Shown one piece after another: positions 35,732 through 50,165 of a stretch of DNA of 64,000 nt. Location: contig OZ176053.1 in NCBI GenBank assembly GCA_964247055.1, positions 13,330,001-13,394,000 on the forward strand. Reading direction: 5' to 3'. Numbering within the stretch: the first letter of the stretch is position 1; every line of letters begins with the position of its first letter. The notes below the pieces were generated by a model. The model had not been told where the DNA came from and searched no databases. It saw only the letters and a list, made by a program, of their open reading frames with translations. Both the position numbers and the translations under genes were made by a program. This DNA is from Paragordius varius. Its lineage: Eukaryota; Nematomorpha.

Positions 35732-38700
35732 TTACAACAATACTTTAAAAATTAATGTATAAAACTAGTCGCATGATTACTCAAGTTAAACTTTGTCCTT
35801 AAAAATCGGATATTGGTCACCGGTGAACAAAATAATTTTTTATACATTCTCTTAGTAAGACTACATCAAAATATAGAGATAGTTTTGCAAACTCTTTCAT
35901 ATCCGATTTTTACAACGATACTTTAAAAATTAATGTATAAAACTAGTCGCATCAATACTCAAGTTAAACTTTGTCCTTAAAAATCGGATATTGGTCACAG
36001 AGATAGTTTGACAAACGCTTTCATATCCGATTTTTACAACGATACTTTAAAAATTATGGTATTAAACCAGTCGCATCAATACTCAAGTTAAACTTTGTCC
36101 TTAAAAATCGGATATTGGTCACCGGTGAACAAAATTTTTTTTATACATTCTCTTAGTAGGACTACATATAAATATAGAGATAGTTTGGCAAACTCTTTCA
36201 TATCCGATTTTTACAACAATACTTTAAAAATTAATGTATAAAACTAGTCGCATGATTACTCAAGTTAAACTTTGTCCTTAAAAATCGGATATTGGTCACC
36301 GGTGAACAAAATAATTTTTTATACATTCTCTTAGTAAGACTACATCAAAATATAGAGATAGTTTTGCAAACTCTTTCATATCCGATTTTTACAACGATAC
36401 TTTAAAAATTAATGTATAAAACTAGTCGCATCAATACTCAAGTTAAACTTTGTCCTTAAAAATCGGATATTGGTCACCGGTTAACAAAATTTTTTTATAC
36501 ATTCTCTTAGTAGGACTACATATAAATATAGAGATAGTTTGGCAAACTCTTTCATATCCGATTTTTACAACGATACTTTATAAATTAATGTATAAAACTA
36601 GTCGCATCAATACTCAAGTTAAACTTTGTCCTTAAAAATCGGATATTGGTCACCGGTGAACAAAATAATTTTTTATACATTCTCTTAGCAAGAATACATC
36701 AAATAATAGAGATAGTTTGACAAACTCTTTCATATCCGATTTTTACAACGATACTTTATAAATTAATGTATAAAACTAGTCGTATCAATAAGTCGCATCA
36801 ATACTCAAGTTAAACTTTGTCCTTGAAAATCGGATATTGGTCACCAGTGAACAAAATAATTTTTTATACATTCTCTTAGTAAGACTACATCAAAATATAG
36901 AGATAGTTTGACAAACTCTTTCATATCCGATTTTTACAACGATACTTTAAAAATTATGGTATTAAACCAGTCGCATCAATACTCAAGTTAAACTTTGTCC
37001 TTAAAAATCGGATATTGGTCACCGGTGAACAAAATTTTTTTTATACATTCTCTTAGTAGGACTACATATAAATATAGAGATAGTTTGGCAAACTCTTTCA
37101 TATCCGATTTTTACAACAATACTTTAAAAATTAATGTATAAAACTAGTCTAATCAATACTATAGTTAAACTTTGTCCTTAAAAATCGGATATTGGTCACC
37201 GGTGAACAAAATAATTTTTGATACATTCTCTTAGTAAGACTACATCAAAATATAGAGATAGTTTTGCAAACTCTTTCATATCCGATTTTTACAACGATAC
37301 TTTAAAAATTAATGTATAAAACTAGTCGCATCAATACTCAAGTTAAACTTTGTCCTTAAAAATCGGATATTGGTCACCGGTGAACAAAATTTTTTTTATA
37401 CATTCTCTTAGTAGGACTACATATAAATATAGAGATAGTTTGGCAAACTCTTTCATATCCGATTTTTACAACGATACTTTATAAATTAATGTATAAAACT
37501 AGTCGTATCAATAAGTCGCATCAATACTCAAGTTAAACTTTGTCCTTAAAAATCGGATATTGGTCACCGGTGAACAAAATAATTTTTTATATATTCTCTT
37601 AGTAAGACTACATCAAAATATAGAGATAGTTAGACAAACTCTTTCATATCCGATTTTTACAACGATACTTTAAAAATTATGGTATTAAACCAGTCGCATC
37701 AATACTCAAGTTAAACTTTGTCCTTAAAAATCGGATATTGGTCACCGGTGAACAAAATTTTTTTTATACATTCTCTTAGTAGGACTACATATAAATATAG
37801 AGATAGTTTGGCAAACTCTTTCATATCCGATTTTTACAACAATACTTTAAAAATTAATGTATAAAACTAGTCTAATCAATACTATAGTTAAACTTTGTCC
37901 TTAAAAATCGGATATTGGTCACCGGTGAACAAAATAATTTTTGATACATTCTCTTAGTAAGACTACATCAAAATATAGAGATAGTTTTGCAAACTCTTTC
38001 ATATCCGATTTTTACAACGATACTTTAAAAATTAATGTATAAAACTAGTCGCATCAATACTCAAGTTAAACTTTGTCCTTAAAAATCGGATATTGGTCAC
38101 CGGTGAACAAAATTTTTTTTATACATTCTCTTAGTAGGACTACATATAAATATAGAGATAGTTTGGCAAACTCTTTCATATCCGATTTTTACAACGATAC
38201 TTTATAAATTAATGTATAAAACTAGTCGTATCAATAAGTCGCATCAATACTCAAGTTAAACTTTGTCCTTAAAAATCGGATATTGGTCACCGGTGAACAA
38301 AATAATTTTTTATATATTCTCTTAGTAAGACTACATCAAAATATAGAGATAGTTAGACAAACTCTTTCATATCCGATTTTTACAACGATACTTTAAAAAT
38401 TATGGTATTAAACCAGTCGCATCAATACTCAAGTTAAACTTTGTCCTTAAAAATCGGATATTGGTCACCGGTGAACAAAATTTTTTTTATACATTCTCTT
38501 AGTAGGACTACATATAAATATAGAGATAGTTTGGCAAACTCTTTCATATCCGATTTTTACAACAATACTATAAAAATTAATGTATAAAACTAGTCGCATG
38601 ATTACTCAAGTTAAACTTTGTCCTTAAAAATCGGATATTGGTCACCGGTGAACAAAATTATTTTTTATACATTCTCTTAGTAGGACTACATCAAAATATA

Positions 38701-39910
38701 GAGATAGTTTGGCAAACTCTTTCATATCCGATTTTTACAACGATACTTTAAAAATTAATGTATAAAACTAGTCGTATCAATAAATCGCATCAACACTCAA
38801 GTTAAACTTTGTCCTTAAAAATCGGATATTGGTCACCGGTGAACAAAATGATTTTTTATACATTCTCTTAGTAGGACTACATCAAAATATAGAGATAGTT
38901 TGGCAAACTCTTTCATATCTGATTTTTACAACGATACTTTAAAAATTAATGTGTTAAACTAGTCGCATCAATACTCAAGTTAAACTTTGTCCTTAAAAAT
39001 CGGATATTGGTCACCGGTGAACAAAATTATTTTTTATACATTCTCTTAGTAGGACTACATCAAAATATAGAGATAGTTTGGCAAACTCTTTCATATCCGA
39101 TTTTTACAACGATACTTTAAAAATTAATGTATAAAACTAGTCGTATCAATAAATCGCATCAACACTCAAGTTAAACTTTGTCCTTAAAAATCGGATATTG
39201 GTCACCGGTGAACAAAATGATTTTTTATACATTCTCTTAGTAGGACTACATCAAAATATAGAGATAGTTTGGCAAACTCTTTCATATCTGATTTTTACAA
39301 CGATACTTTAAAAATTAATGTGTTAAACTAGTCGCATCAATACTCAAGTTAAACTTTGTCCTTAAAAATCGGATATTGGTCACCGGTGAACAAAATTATT
39401 TTTTATACATTCTCTTAGTAAGACTACATCAAAATATAGAGATAGTTTGACAAACTCTTTCATATCCGATTTTTACAACGATACTTTAAAAATTAATGTA
39501 TAAAACTAGTCGTATCAATGAATCGCATCAATACTCAAGTTAAACTTTGTCCTTAAAAATCGGATATTGGTCACCGGTGAACAAAATTATTTTTTATACA
39601 TTCTCTTAGTAGGACTACATCAAAATATAGAGATAGTTTGACAAACTCTTTCATATCCGATTTTTACAACGATACTTTAAAAATTAATGTATAAAACTAG
39701 TCGCATCAATACTAAAGTTAAACTTTGTCCTTAAAAATCGGATATTGGTCACCGGTGAACAAAATAATTTTTGATACATTCTCTTAGTAAGACTACATCA
39801 AAATATAGAGATAGTTTTGCAAACTCTTTCATATCCGATTTTTACAACGATACTTTAAAAATTAATGTGTTAAACTAGTCGCATCAATACTCAAGTTAAA
39901 CTTTGTCCTT
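35732..39910 (+). repeat. 3,387-bp duplication, second copy with later changes
   Basis: The hybrid monomer at 35654-35831 (Q-type head TTTTTGATAC and TTTTGCAAAC, Y-type tail ACAACAATAC and GCATGATTAC) marks the join. Inside, a 723-bp four-monomer segment is doubled (marks at 37148 and 37871; 37588 and 38311), one 191-bp monomer is lost near 38.65 kb, and a 369-bp monomer pair at 38657 is repeated at 39026. The three changes sum to the observed final offset of 4,288 bp. Confidence 0.83.
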
Positions 39911-42124
39911 TAAAATCGGATATTGGTCACCGGTGAACAAAATTATTTTTTATACATTCTCTTAGTAGGACTACGTCAAAATATAGAGATAGTTTGGCAA
40001 ACTTTTTCATAGATTTTTACAACGATACTTTAAAAATTAATGTATAAAACTAGTCGTATCAATAAATCGCATCAATACTCAAGTTAAACTTTGTCCTTAA
40101 AAATCGGATATTGGTCACCGGTGAACAAAATTATTTTTTATACATTCTCTCAGTAAGACTACATCAAAATATAGAGATAGTTTGACAAACTCTTTCATAT
40201 CCGATTTTTACAACGATACTTTAAAAATAATGTGTTAAACTAGTCGCATCAATACTCAAGTTAAACTTTGTCCTTAAAAATCGGATATTGGTCACCGGTG
40301 AACAAAATTATTTTTTATACATTCTCTTAGTAAGACTACATCAAAATATAGAGATAGTTTGACAAACTCTTTCATATCCGATTTTTACAACGATACTTTA
40401 AAAATTAATGTATAAAACTAGTCGTATCAATGAATCGCATCAATACTCAAGTTAAACTTTGTCCTTAAAAATCGGATATTGGTCACCGGTGAACAAAATT
40501 ATTTTTTATACATTCTCTTAGTAGGACTACATCAAAATATAGAGATAGTTTGACAAACTCTTTCATATCCGATTTTTACAACGATACTTTAAAAATTAAT
40601 GTATAAAACTAGTCGCATCAATACTAAAGTTAAACTTTGTCCTTAAAAATCGGATATTGGTCACCGGTGAACAAAATAATTTTTGATACATTCTCTTAGT
40701 AAGACTACATCAAAATATAGAGATAGTTTGACAAACTCTTTCATATCCGATTTTTACAACGATACTTTAAAAATTATGGTATTAAACCAGTCGCATCAAT
40801 ACTCAAGTTAAACTTTGTCCTTAAAAATCGGATATTGGTCACCGGTGAACAAAATAATTTTTTTACATTCTGTTAGTAAGACTACATCAAAATATAGAGA
40901 TAGTTTGACAAACTCTTTCATATCCGATTTTTACAACGATACTTTAAAAATTAATGTATTAAACTAGTCGCATCAATACTCAAGTTAAACTTTGTCCTTA
41001 AAAATCGGATATTGGTCACCGGTGAACAAAATAATTTTTTATACATTCTCTTAGCAAGAATACATCAAATAATAGAGATAGTTTGACAAACTCTTTCATA
41101 TCCGATTTTTACAACGATACTTTATAAATTAATGTATAAAACTAGTCGTATCAATAAGTCGCATCAATACTCAAGTTAAACTTTGTCCTTAAAAATCGGA
41201 TATTGGTCACCAGTGAACAAAATAATTTTTTATACATTCTCTTAGTAAGACTACATCAAAATATAGAGATAGTTTGACAAACTCTTTCATATCCGATTTT
41301 TACAACGATACTTTAAAAATTATGGTATTAAACCAGTCGCATCAATACTCAAGTTAAACTTTGTCCTTAAAAATCGGATATTGGTCACCGGTGAACAAAA
41401 TTATTTTTTATACATTCTCTTAGTACGACTACATCAAAATATAGAGATAGTTTGACAAACTCTTTCATATCCGATTTTCACAACGATACTTTAAAAATTA
41501 ATGTATTAAACTAGTCGCATCAATACTCAAGTTAAACTTTGTCCTTAAAAATCGGATATTGGTCACCGGTGAACAAAATAATTTTTTATACATTCTCTTA
41601 GCAAGAATACATCAAATAATAGAGATAGTTTGACAAACTCTTTCATATCCGATTTTTACAACGATACTTTATAAATTAATGTATAAAACTAGTCGTATCA
41701 ATAAGTCGCATCAATACTCAAGTTAAACTTTGTCCTTAAAAATCGGATATTGGTCACCAGTGAACAAAATAATTTTTTATACATTCTCTTAGTAAGACTA
41801 CATCAAAATATAGAAATAGTTTGACAAACTCTTTCATATCCGATTTTTACAACGATACTTTAAAAATTATGGTATTAATCCAGTCGCATCAATACTCAAG
41901 TTAAACTTTGTCCTTAAAAATCGGATATTGGTCACCGGTGAACAAAATTATTTTTTATACATTCTCTTAGTAAGACTACATCAAAATATAGAGATAGTTT
42001 GACAAACTCTTTCATATCCGATTTTCACAACGATACTTTAAAAATTAATGTATTAAACTAGTCGCATCAATACTCAAGTTAAACTTTGTCCTTAAAAATC
42101 GAATATTTGTCACCGGTGAACAAA
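39395..42124 (+). repeat. Copy of 24,002-26,725 at offset 15,393-15,399 bp
   Basis: Monomer starts 39395, 39586, 39764, 39942, 40130, 40307, 40498, 40676, 40854 and 41031 equal those at 24002-25638 plus 15,393. The offset then becomes 15,399 because the V monomer here keeps the 6 bp lost at 25638. ACGTCAAAATAT with the R-arm loss and TACATTCTGT are shared. The O copy here reads CTTTCATATCC where 24914 has CACTTTCGTATCC. Confidence 0.87.
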
Positions 42125-43689
42125 ATTTTTTTTATACATTCTCTTAGTAGGACTACATATAAATATAGAGATAGTTTGGCAAACTCTTTCATATCCGATT
42201 TTTACAACAATACTTTAAAAATTAATGTATAAAACTAGTCGCATGATTACTCAAGTTAAACTTTGTCCTTAAAAATCGGATATTGGTCACCGGTGAACAA
42301 AATAATTTTTTATACATTCTCTTAGTAAGACTACATCAAAATATAGAGATAGTTTTGCAAACTCTTTCATATCCGATTTTTACAACGATACTTTAAAAAT
42401 TAATGTATAAAACTAGTCGCATCAATACTCAAGTTAAACTTTGTCCTTAAAAATCGGATATTGGTCACAGAGATAGTTTGACAAACTCTTTCATATCCGA
42501 TTTTTACAACGATACTTTAAAAATTATGGTATTAAACCAGTCGCATCAATACTCAAGTTAAACTTTGTCCTTAAAAATCGGATATTGGTCACCGGTGAAC
42601 AAAATTTTTTTTATACATTCTCTTAGTAGGACTACATATAAATATAGAGATAGTTTGGCAAACTCTTTCATATCCGATTTTAACAACAATACTTTAAAAA
42701 TTAATGTATAAAACTAGTCGCATGATTACTCAAGTTAAACTTTGTCCTTAAAAATCGGATATTGGTCACCGGTGAACAAAATAATTTTTTATACATTCTC
42801 TTAGTAAGACTACATCAAAATATAGAGATAGTTTTGCAAACTCTTTCATATCCGATTTTTACAACGATACTTTAAAAATTAATGTATAAAACTAGTCGCA
42901 TCAATACTCAAGTTAAACTTTGTCCTTAAAAATCGGATATTGGTCACCGGTGAACAAAATTTTTTTATACATTCTCTTAGTAGGACTACATATAAATATA
43001 GAGATAGTTTGGCAAACTCTTTCATATCCGATTTTTACAACGATACTTTATAAATTAATGTATAAAACTAGTCGCATCAATACTCAAGTTAAACTTTGTC
43101 CTTAATAATCGGATATTGGTCACCGGTGAACAAAATAATTTTTTATACATTCTCTTAGCAAGAATACATCAAATAATAGAGATAGTTTGACAAACTCTTT
43201 CATATCCGATTTTTACAACGATACTTTATAAATTAATGTTAAAAACTAGTCGTATCAATAAGTCGCATCAATACTCAAGTTAAACTTTGTCCTTAAAAAT
43301 CGGATATTGGTCACCAGTGAACAAAATAATTTTTTATACATTCTCTTAGTAAGACTACATCAAAATATAGAGATAGTTTGACAAACTCTTTCATATCCGA
43401 TTTTTACAACGATACTTTAAAAATTATGGTATTAAACCAGTCGCATCAATACTCAAGTTAAACTTTGTCCTTAAAAATCGGATATTGGTCACCGGTGAAC
43501 AAAATTTTTTTTATACATTCTCTTAGTAGGACTACATATAAATATAGAGATAGTTTGGCAAACTCTTTCATATCCGATTTTTACAACAATACTTTAAAAA
43601 TTAATGTATAAAACTAGTCTAATCAATACTATAGTTAAACTTTGTCCTTAAAAATCGGATATTGGTCACCGGTGAACAAAATAATTTTT
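42125..43689 (+). repeat. Fourth copy of the Y-Z-deletion block
   Basis: It holds the 54-bp deletion junction (42468), two Y (eight- and seven-T run) and Z monomers, then V, W and a Y with CTAATCAATACTATAG (43618). Offsets are 11,961 bp to 30,164 onward and 9,857 bp to the region starting near 33.06 kb. Local changes are GATTTTAACAACAATAC near 42,680 and CTTAATAATCGG near 43,100. Confidence 0.83.
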
Positions 43690-45875
43690 GATACATTCTC
43701 TTAGTAAGACTACATCAAAATATAGAGATAGTTTTGCAAACTCTTTCATATCCGATTTTTACAACGATACTTTAAAAATTAATGTATAAAACTAGTCGCA
43801 TCAATACTCAAGTTAAACTTTGTCCTTAAAAATCGGATATTGGTCACCGGTGAACAAAATTTTTTTTATACATTCTCTTAGTAGGACTACATATAAATAT
43901 AGAGATAGTTTGGCAAACTCTTTCATATCCGATTTTTACAACGATACTTTATAAATTAATGTATAAAACTAGTCGTATCAATAAGTCGCATCAATACTCA
44001 AGTTAAACTTTGTCCTTAAAAATCGGATATTGGTCACCGGTGAACAAAATAATTTTTTATATATTCTCTTAGTAAGACTACATCAAAATATAGAGATAGT
44101 TAGACAAACTCTTTCATATCCGATTTTTACAACGATACTTTAAAAATTATGGTATTAAACCAGTCGCATCAATACTCAAGTTAAACTTTGTCCTTAAAAA
44201 TCGGATATTGGTCACCGGTGAACAAAATTTTTTTTATACATTCTCTTAGTAGGACTACATATAAATATAGAGATAGTTTGGCAAACTCTTTCATATCCGA
44301 TTTTTACAACAATACTATAAAAATTAATGTATAAAACTAGTCGCATGATTACTCAAGTTAAACTTTGTCCTTAAAAATCGGATATTGGTCACCGGTGAAC
44401 AAAATTATTTTTTATACATTCTCTTAGTAGGACTACATCAAAATATAGAGATAGTTTGACAAACTCTTTTATATCCGATTTTTACAACGATACTTTATAA
44501 ATTAATGTATAAAACTAGTCGTATCAATAAATCGCATCAATACTCAAGTTAAACTTTGTCCTTAAAAATCGGATATTGGTCACCGGTGAACAAAATTATT
44601 TTTTATACATTCTCTTAGTAGGACTACATCAAAATATAGAGATAGTTTGGCAAACTCTTTCATATCCGATTTTTACAACGATACTTTAAAAATTAATGTA
44701 TAAAACTAGTCGTATCAATAAATCGCATCAACACTCAAGTTAAACTTTGTCCTTAAAAATCGGATATTGGTCACCGGTGAACAAAATGATTTTTTATACA
44801 TTCTCTTAGTAGGACTACATCAAAATATAGAGATAGTTTGGCAAACTCTTTCATATCTGATTTTTACAACGATACTTTAAAAATTAATGTGTTAAACTAG
44901 TCGCATCAATACTCAAGTTAAACTTTGTCCTTAAAAATCGGATATTGGTCACCGGTGAACAAAATTATTTTTTATACATTCTCTTAGTAGGACTACATCA
45001 AAATATAGAGATAGTTTGGCAAACTCTTTTATATCTGATTTTTACAACGATACTTTAAAAATTAAGTGTTAAACTAGTCGCATCAATACTCAAGTTAAAC
45101 TTTGTCCTTAAAAATCGGATATTGGTCACCGGTGAACAAATTATTTTTTATACATTCTCTCAGTAAGACTACATCAAAATATAGAGATAGTTTGACAAAC
45201 TCTTTCATATCCGATTTTTACAACGATACTTTAAAAATTAATGTATAAAACTAGTCGTATCAATAAATTGCATCAATACTCAAGTTAAACTTTGTCCTTA
45301 AAAATCGGATATTCGTCACCGGTGAACAAAATTATTTTTTATACATTCTCTTAGTAGGACTACATCAAAATATAGAGATAGTTTGGCAAACTCTTTCATA
45401 TCTGATTTTTACAACGATACTTTAAAAATTAAGAGTTAAACTAGTCGCATCAATACTCAAGTTAAACTTTGTCCTTAAAAATCGGATATTGGTCACCGGT
45501 GAACAAAATTATTTTTTATACATTCTCTCAGTAAGACTACATCAAAATATAGAGATAGTTTGACAAACTCTTTCATATCCGATTTTTACAACGATACTTT
45601 AAAAATAATGTGTTAAACTAGTCACATCAATACTCAAGTTAAACTTTGTCCTTAAAAATCGTATATTGGTCACCGGTGAACAAAATTATTTTTTATACAT
45701 TCTCTTAGTAAGACTACATCAAAATATAGAGATAGTTTGACAAACTCTTTCATATCCGATTTTTACAACAATACTTTAAAAATTAATGTATAAAACTAGT
45801 CCTATCAATAAATCGCATCAATACTCAAGTTAAACTTTGTCCTTAAAAATCGGATATTGGTCACCGGTGAACAAA
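43690..45875 (+). repeat. Block duplicated at 60.1-62.3 kb (offset 16,431 bp)
   Basis: The marks TATATATTCTC (44058), AACAATACTATAAAA (44308) and TTTATATCTGATT (about 45,030) recur at +16,431. The left part is also a copy of 33.5-35.1 kb at offset 9,857. Edges are set by the nearest differing positions. Confidence 0.85.
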
Positions 45876-48565
45876 ATTTTTTTTATACATTCTCTTAGTA
45901 GGACTACATATAAATATAGAGATAGTTTGGCAAACTCTTTCATATCCGATTTTTACAACAATACTTTAAAAATTAATGTATAAAACTAGTCTAATCAATA
46001 CTATAGTTAAACTTTGTCCTTAAAAATCGGATATTGGTCACCGGTGAACAAAATAATTTTTGATACATTCTCTTAGTAAGACTACATCAAAATAGAGAGA
46101 TAGTTTGACAAACTCTTTCATATCCAATTTTTACAACGATACTTTAAAAATTATGGTATTAAACCAGTCGCATCAATACTCAAGTTAAACTTTGTCCTTA
46201 AAAATCGGATATTGGTCACCGGTGAACAAAATAATTTTTTTACATTCTCTTAGTAAGACTACATCAAAATATAGAGATAGTTTGACAAACTCTTTCAAAT
46301 CCGATTTTTACAACGATACTTTAAAAATTAATCTATTAAACTAGTCGCATCAATACTCAAGTTAAACTTTGTCCTTAAAAATCGGATGTTGGTCACCGGT
46401 GAACAAAATAATTTTTTATACATTCTCTTAGCAAGACTACATCAAATAATAGAGATAGTTTGACAAACTCTTTCATATCCGATTTTTACAACGATACTTT
46501 ACAAATTAATGTATAAAACTAGTCGTATCAATAAGTCGCATCAATACTCAAGTTAAACTTTGTCCTTAAAAATCGGATATTGGTCACCGGTGAACAAAAT
46601 TATTTTTTATACATTCTCTTAGTAAGACTACATCAAAATATAGAGATAGTTTGACAAACTCTTTCATATCCGATTTTTACAACGATACTTTAAAAATTAT
46701 GGTATCAAACCAGTCGCATCAATACTCAAGTTAAACTTTGTCCTTAAAAATCGGATATTGGTCACCGGTGAACAAAATTTTTTTTATACATTCTCTTAGT
46801 AGGACTACATATAAATATAGAGATAGTTTGGCAAATTCTTTCATATCCGATTTTTACAACAATACTTTAAAAATTAATGTATAAAACTAGTCGCATGATT
46901 ACTCAAGTTAAACTTTGTCCTTAATAATCGGATATTGGTCACCGGTGAACAAAATAATTTTTTATACATTCTCTTAGTAAGACTACATCAAAATATAGAG
47001 ATAGTTTTGCAAACTCTTTCATATCCGATTTTTACAACGATACTTTAAAAATTAATGTATAAAACTAGTCGCATCAATACTCAAGTTAAACTTTGTCCTT
47101 AAAAATCGGATATTGGTCACCGGTGAACAAAATTTTTTTTATACATTCTCTTAGTAGGACTACATATAAATATAGAGATAGTTTGGCAAACTCTTTCATA
47201 TCCGATTTTTACAACAATACTTTAAAAATTAATGTATAAAACTAGTCGCATGATTACTCAAGTTAAACTTTGTCCTTAAAAATCGGATATTGGTCACCGG
47301 TGAACAAAATAATTTTTTATACATTCTCTTAGTAAGACTACATCAAAATATAGAGATAGTTTTGCAAACTCTTTCATATCCGATTTTTACAACGATACTT
47401 TTAAAATTAATGTATAAAACTAGTCGCATCAATACTCAAGTTAAACTTTGTCCTTAAAAATCGGATATTGGTCACCGGTGAACAAAATTATTTTTTATAC
47501 ATTCTCTTAGTAAGACTACATCAAAATATAGAGATAGTTTGAGAAACTCTTTCATATCCGATTTTTACAACGATACTTTAAAAATTAATGTATTAAACTA
47601 GTCGCATCAATACTCAAGTTAAACTTTGTCCTTAAAAATCGGATATTGGTCACCGGTGAACAAAATTATTTTTTATACATTCTCTTAGTAAGACTACATC
47701 AAAATATAGAGATAGTTTGACAAACTCTTTCATATCCGATTTTTACAACGATACTTTAAAAATTATGGTATCAAACCAGTCGCATCAATACTCAAGTTAA
47801 ACTTTGTCCTTAAAAATCGGATATTGGTCACCGGTGAACAAAATTATTTTTTATACATTCTCTTAGTAGGACTACATCAAAATATAGAGATAGTTTGGCA
47901 AACTCTTTCATATCCGATTTTTACAACGATACTTTAAAAATTAATGTATAAAACTAGTCGCATCAATACTATAGTTAAACTTTGTCCTTAAAAATCGGAT
48001 ATTGGTCACCGGTAAGCAAAATAATTTTTGATACATTCTCTTAGTAAGACTACATCAAAATATAGAGATAGTTTGACAAACTCTTTCATATCCAATTTTT
48101 ACAACGATACTTTAAAAATTATGGTATTAAACCAGTCGCATCAATACTCAAGTTAAACTTTGTCCTTAAAAATCGGATATTGGTCACCGGTGAACAAAAT
48201 AATTTTTTTACCATCTCTTAGTAAGACTACATCAAAATATAGAGATAGTTTGACAAACTCTTTCAAATCCGATTTTTACAACGATACTTTAAAAATTAAT
48301 CTATTAAACTAGTCGCTTCAATACTCAAGTTAAACTTTGTCCTTAAAAATCGGATATTGGTCACCGGTGAACAAAATAATTTTTTATACCTTCTCTTAGC
48401 AAGACTACATCAAATAATAGAGATAGTTTGACAAACTCTTTCATATCCGATTTTTACAACGATACTTTACAAATTAATGTATAAAACTAGTCGTATCAAT
48501 AAGTCGCATCAATACTCAAGTTAAACTTTGTCCTTAAAAATCGGATATTGGTACCGGTGAACAAA
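45876..48565 (+). repeat. Right-domain mosaic with internal 1,968-bp repeat
   Basis: Starts include 45876, 46053, 46231, 46408, 46599, 46777, 46954, 47132, 47309, 47487, 47665, 47843, 48021, 48199 and 48376. The T-U-V trio with TATCCAATTTTT, CAAATCCGATT, CTATTAAACTAG and TTTACAAATT at 46053 is repeated at 48021 (offset 1,968). GGTATCAAACC marks W at 46701 and 47767. The last monomer ends GGTACCGGTG, one base shorter than usual. Confidence 0.82.
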
Positions 48566-50165
48566 ATTATTTTTTATACATTCTCTTAGTAAGACTACAT
48601 CAAAATATAGAGATAGTTTGACAAACTCTTTCATATCCGATTTTTACAACGATACTTTAAAAATTAATGTGTTAAACTAGTCGCATCAATACTCAAGTTA
48701 AACTTTGTCCTTAAAAATCGGATATTGGTCACCGGTGAACAAAATTTTTTTTATACATTCTCTTAGTAGGACTACATATAAATATAGAGATAGTTTGGCA
48801 AACTCTTTCATATCCGATTTTTACAACAATACTTTAAAAATTAATGTATAAAACTAGTCGCATGATTACTCAAGTTAAACTTTGTCCTTAAAAATCGGAT
48901 ATTGGTCACCGGTGAACAAAATAATTTTTTATACATTCTCTTAGTAAGACTACATCAAAATATAGAGATAGTTTTGCAAACTCTTTCATATCCGATTTTT
49001 ACAACGATACTTTAAAAATTAATGTATAAAACTAGTCGCATCAATACTCAAGTTAAACTTTGTCCTTAAAAATCGGATATTGGTCACCGGTGAACAAAAT
49101 TATTTTTTATACATTCTCTTAGTAAAAATACATCAAAATATAGAGATAGTTTGAGAAACTCTTTCATATCCGATTTTTACAACGATACTTTAAAAATTAA
49201 TGTATTAAACTAGTCGCATCAATACTCAAGTTAAACTTTGTCCTTAAAAATCGGATATTGGTCACCGGTGAACAAAATTATTTTTTATACATTCTCTTAG
49301 TAAGACTACATCAAAATATAGAGATAGTTTGACAAACTCTTTCATATCCGATTTTAACAACGATACTTTAAAAATTAATGTATTAAACTAGTCGCATCAA
49401 TACTCAAGTTAAACTTTGTCCTTAAAAATCGGATATTGGTCACCGGTGAACAAAATAATTTTTTATACCTTCTCTTAGCAAGACTACATCAAATAATAGA
49501 GATAGTTTGACAAACTCTTTCATATCCGATTTTTACAACGATACTTTAAAAATTAATGTGTTAAACTAGTCGCATCAATACTCAAGTTAAACTTTGTCCT
49601 TAAAAATCGGATATTGGTCACCGGTGAACAAAATTTTTTTTATACATTCTCTTAGTAGGACTACATATAAATATAGAGATAGTTTGGCAAACTCTTTCAT
49701 ATCCGATTTTTACAACAATACTTTAAAAATTAATGTATAAAACTAGTCGCATGATTACTCAAGTTAAACTTTGTCCTTAAAAATCGGATATTGGTCACCG
49801 GTGAACAAAATAATTTTTTATACATTCTCTTAGTAAGACTACATCAAAATATAGAGATAGTTTTGCAAACTCTTTCATATCCGATTTTTACAACGATACT
49901 TTAAAAATTAATGTATAAAACTAGTCGCATCAATACTCAAGTTAAACTTTGTCCTTAAAAATCGGATATTGGTCACCGGTGAACAAAATTATTTTTTATA
50001 CATTCTCTTAGTAAAAATACATCAAAATATAGAGATAGTTTGAGAAACTCTTTCATATCCGATTTTTACAACGATACTTTAAAAATTAATGTATTAAACT
50101 AGTCGCATCAATACTCAAGTTAAACTTTGTCCTTAAAAATCGGATATTGGTCACCGGTGAACAAA
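48566..50165 (+). repeat. Repeated Y-Z-GAGAAAC blocks, 889-bp period
   Basis: Y, Z and a monomer reading TAAAAATACATC with GTTTGAGAAAC occur at 48744-49276 and again at 49633-50165, offset 889 bp. Between them lie a monomer with GATTTTAACAACG (49277) and one with TACCTTCTCTTAGCAAGAC (49455). Confidence 0.83.

Noticed and set aside
36450-36635. Third copy of the 61-codon frame
   Set aside because: It is carried by the 3,387-bp duplication. Same reasoning; no neighbouring signals of a gene.
42920-43105. Fourth copy of the 61-codon frame
   Set aside because: It is carried in the block 6,470 bp on. GGTGAAC here replaces GGTTAAC of the other three without changing the length; still only satellite sequence.
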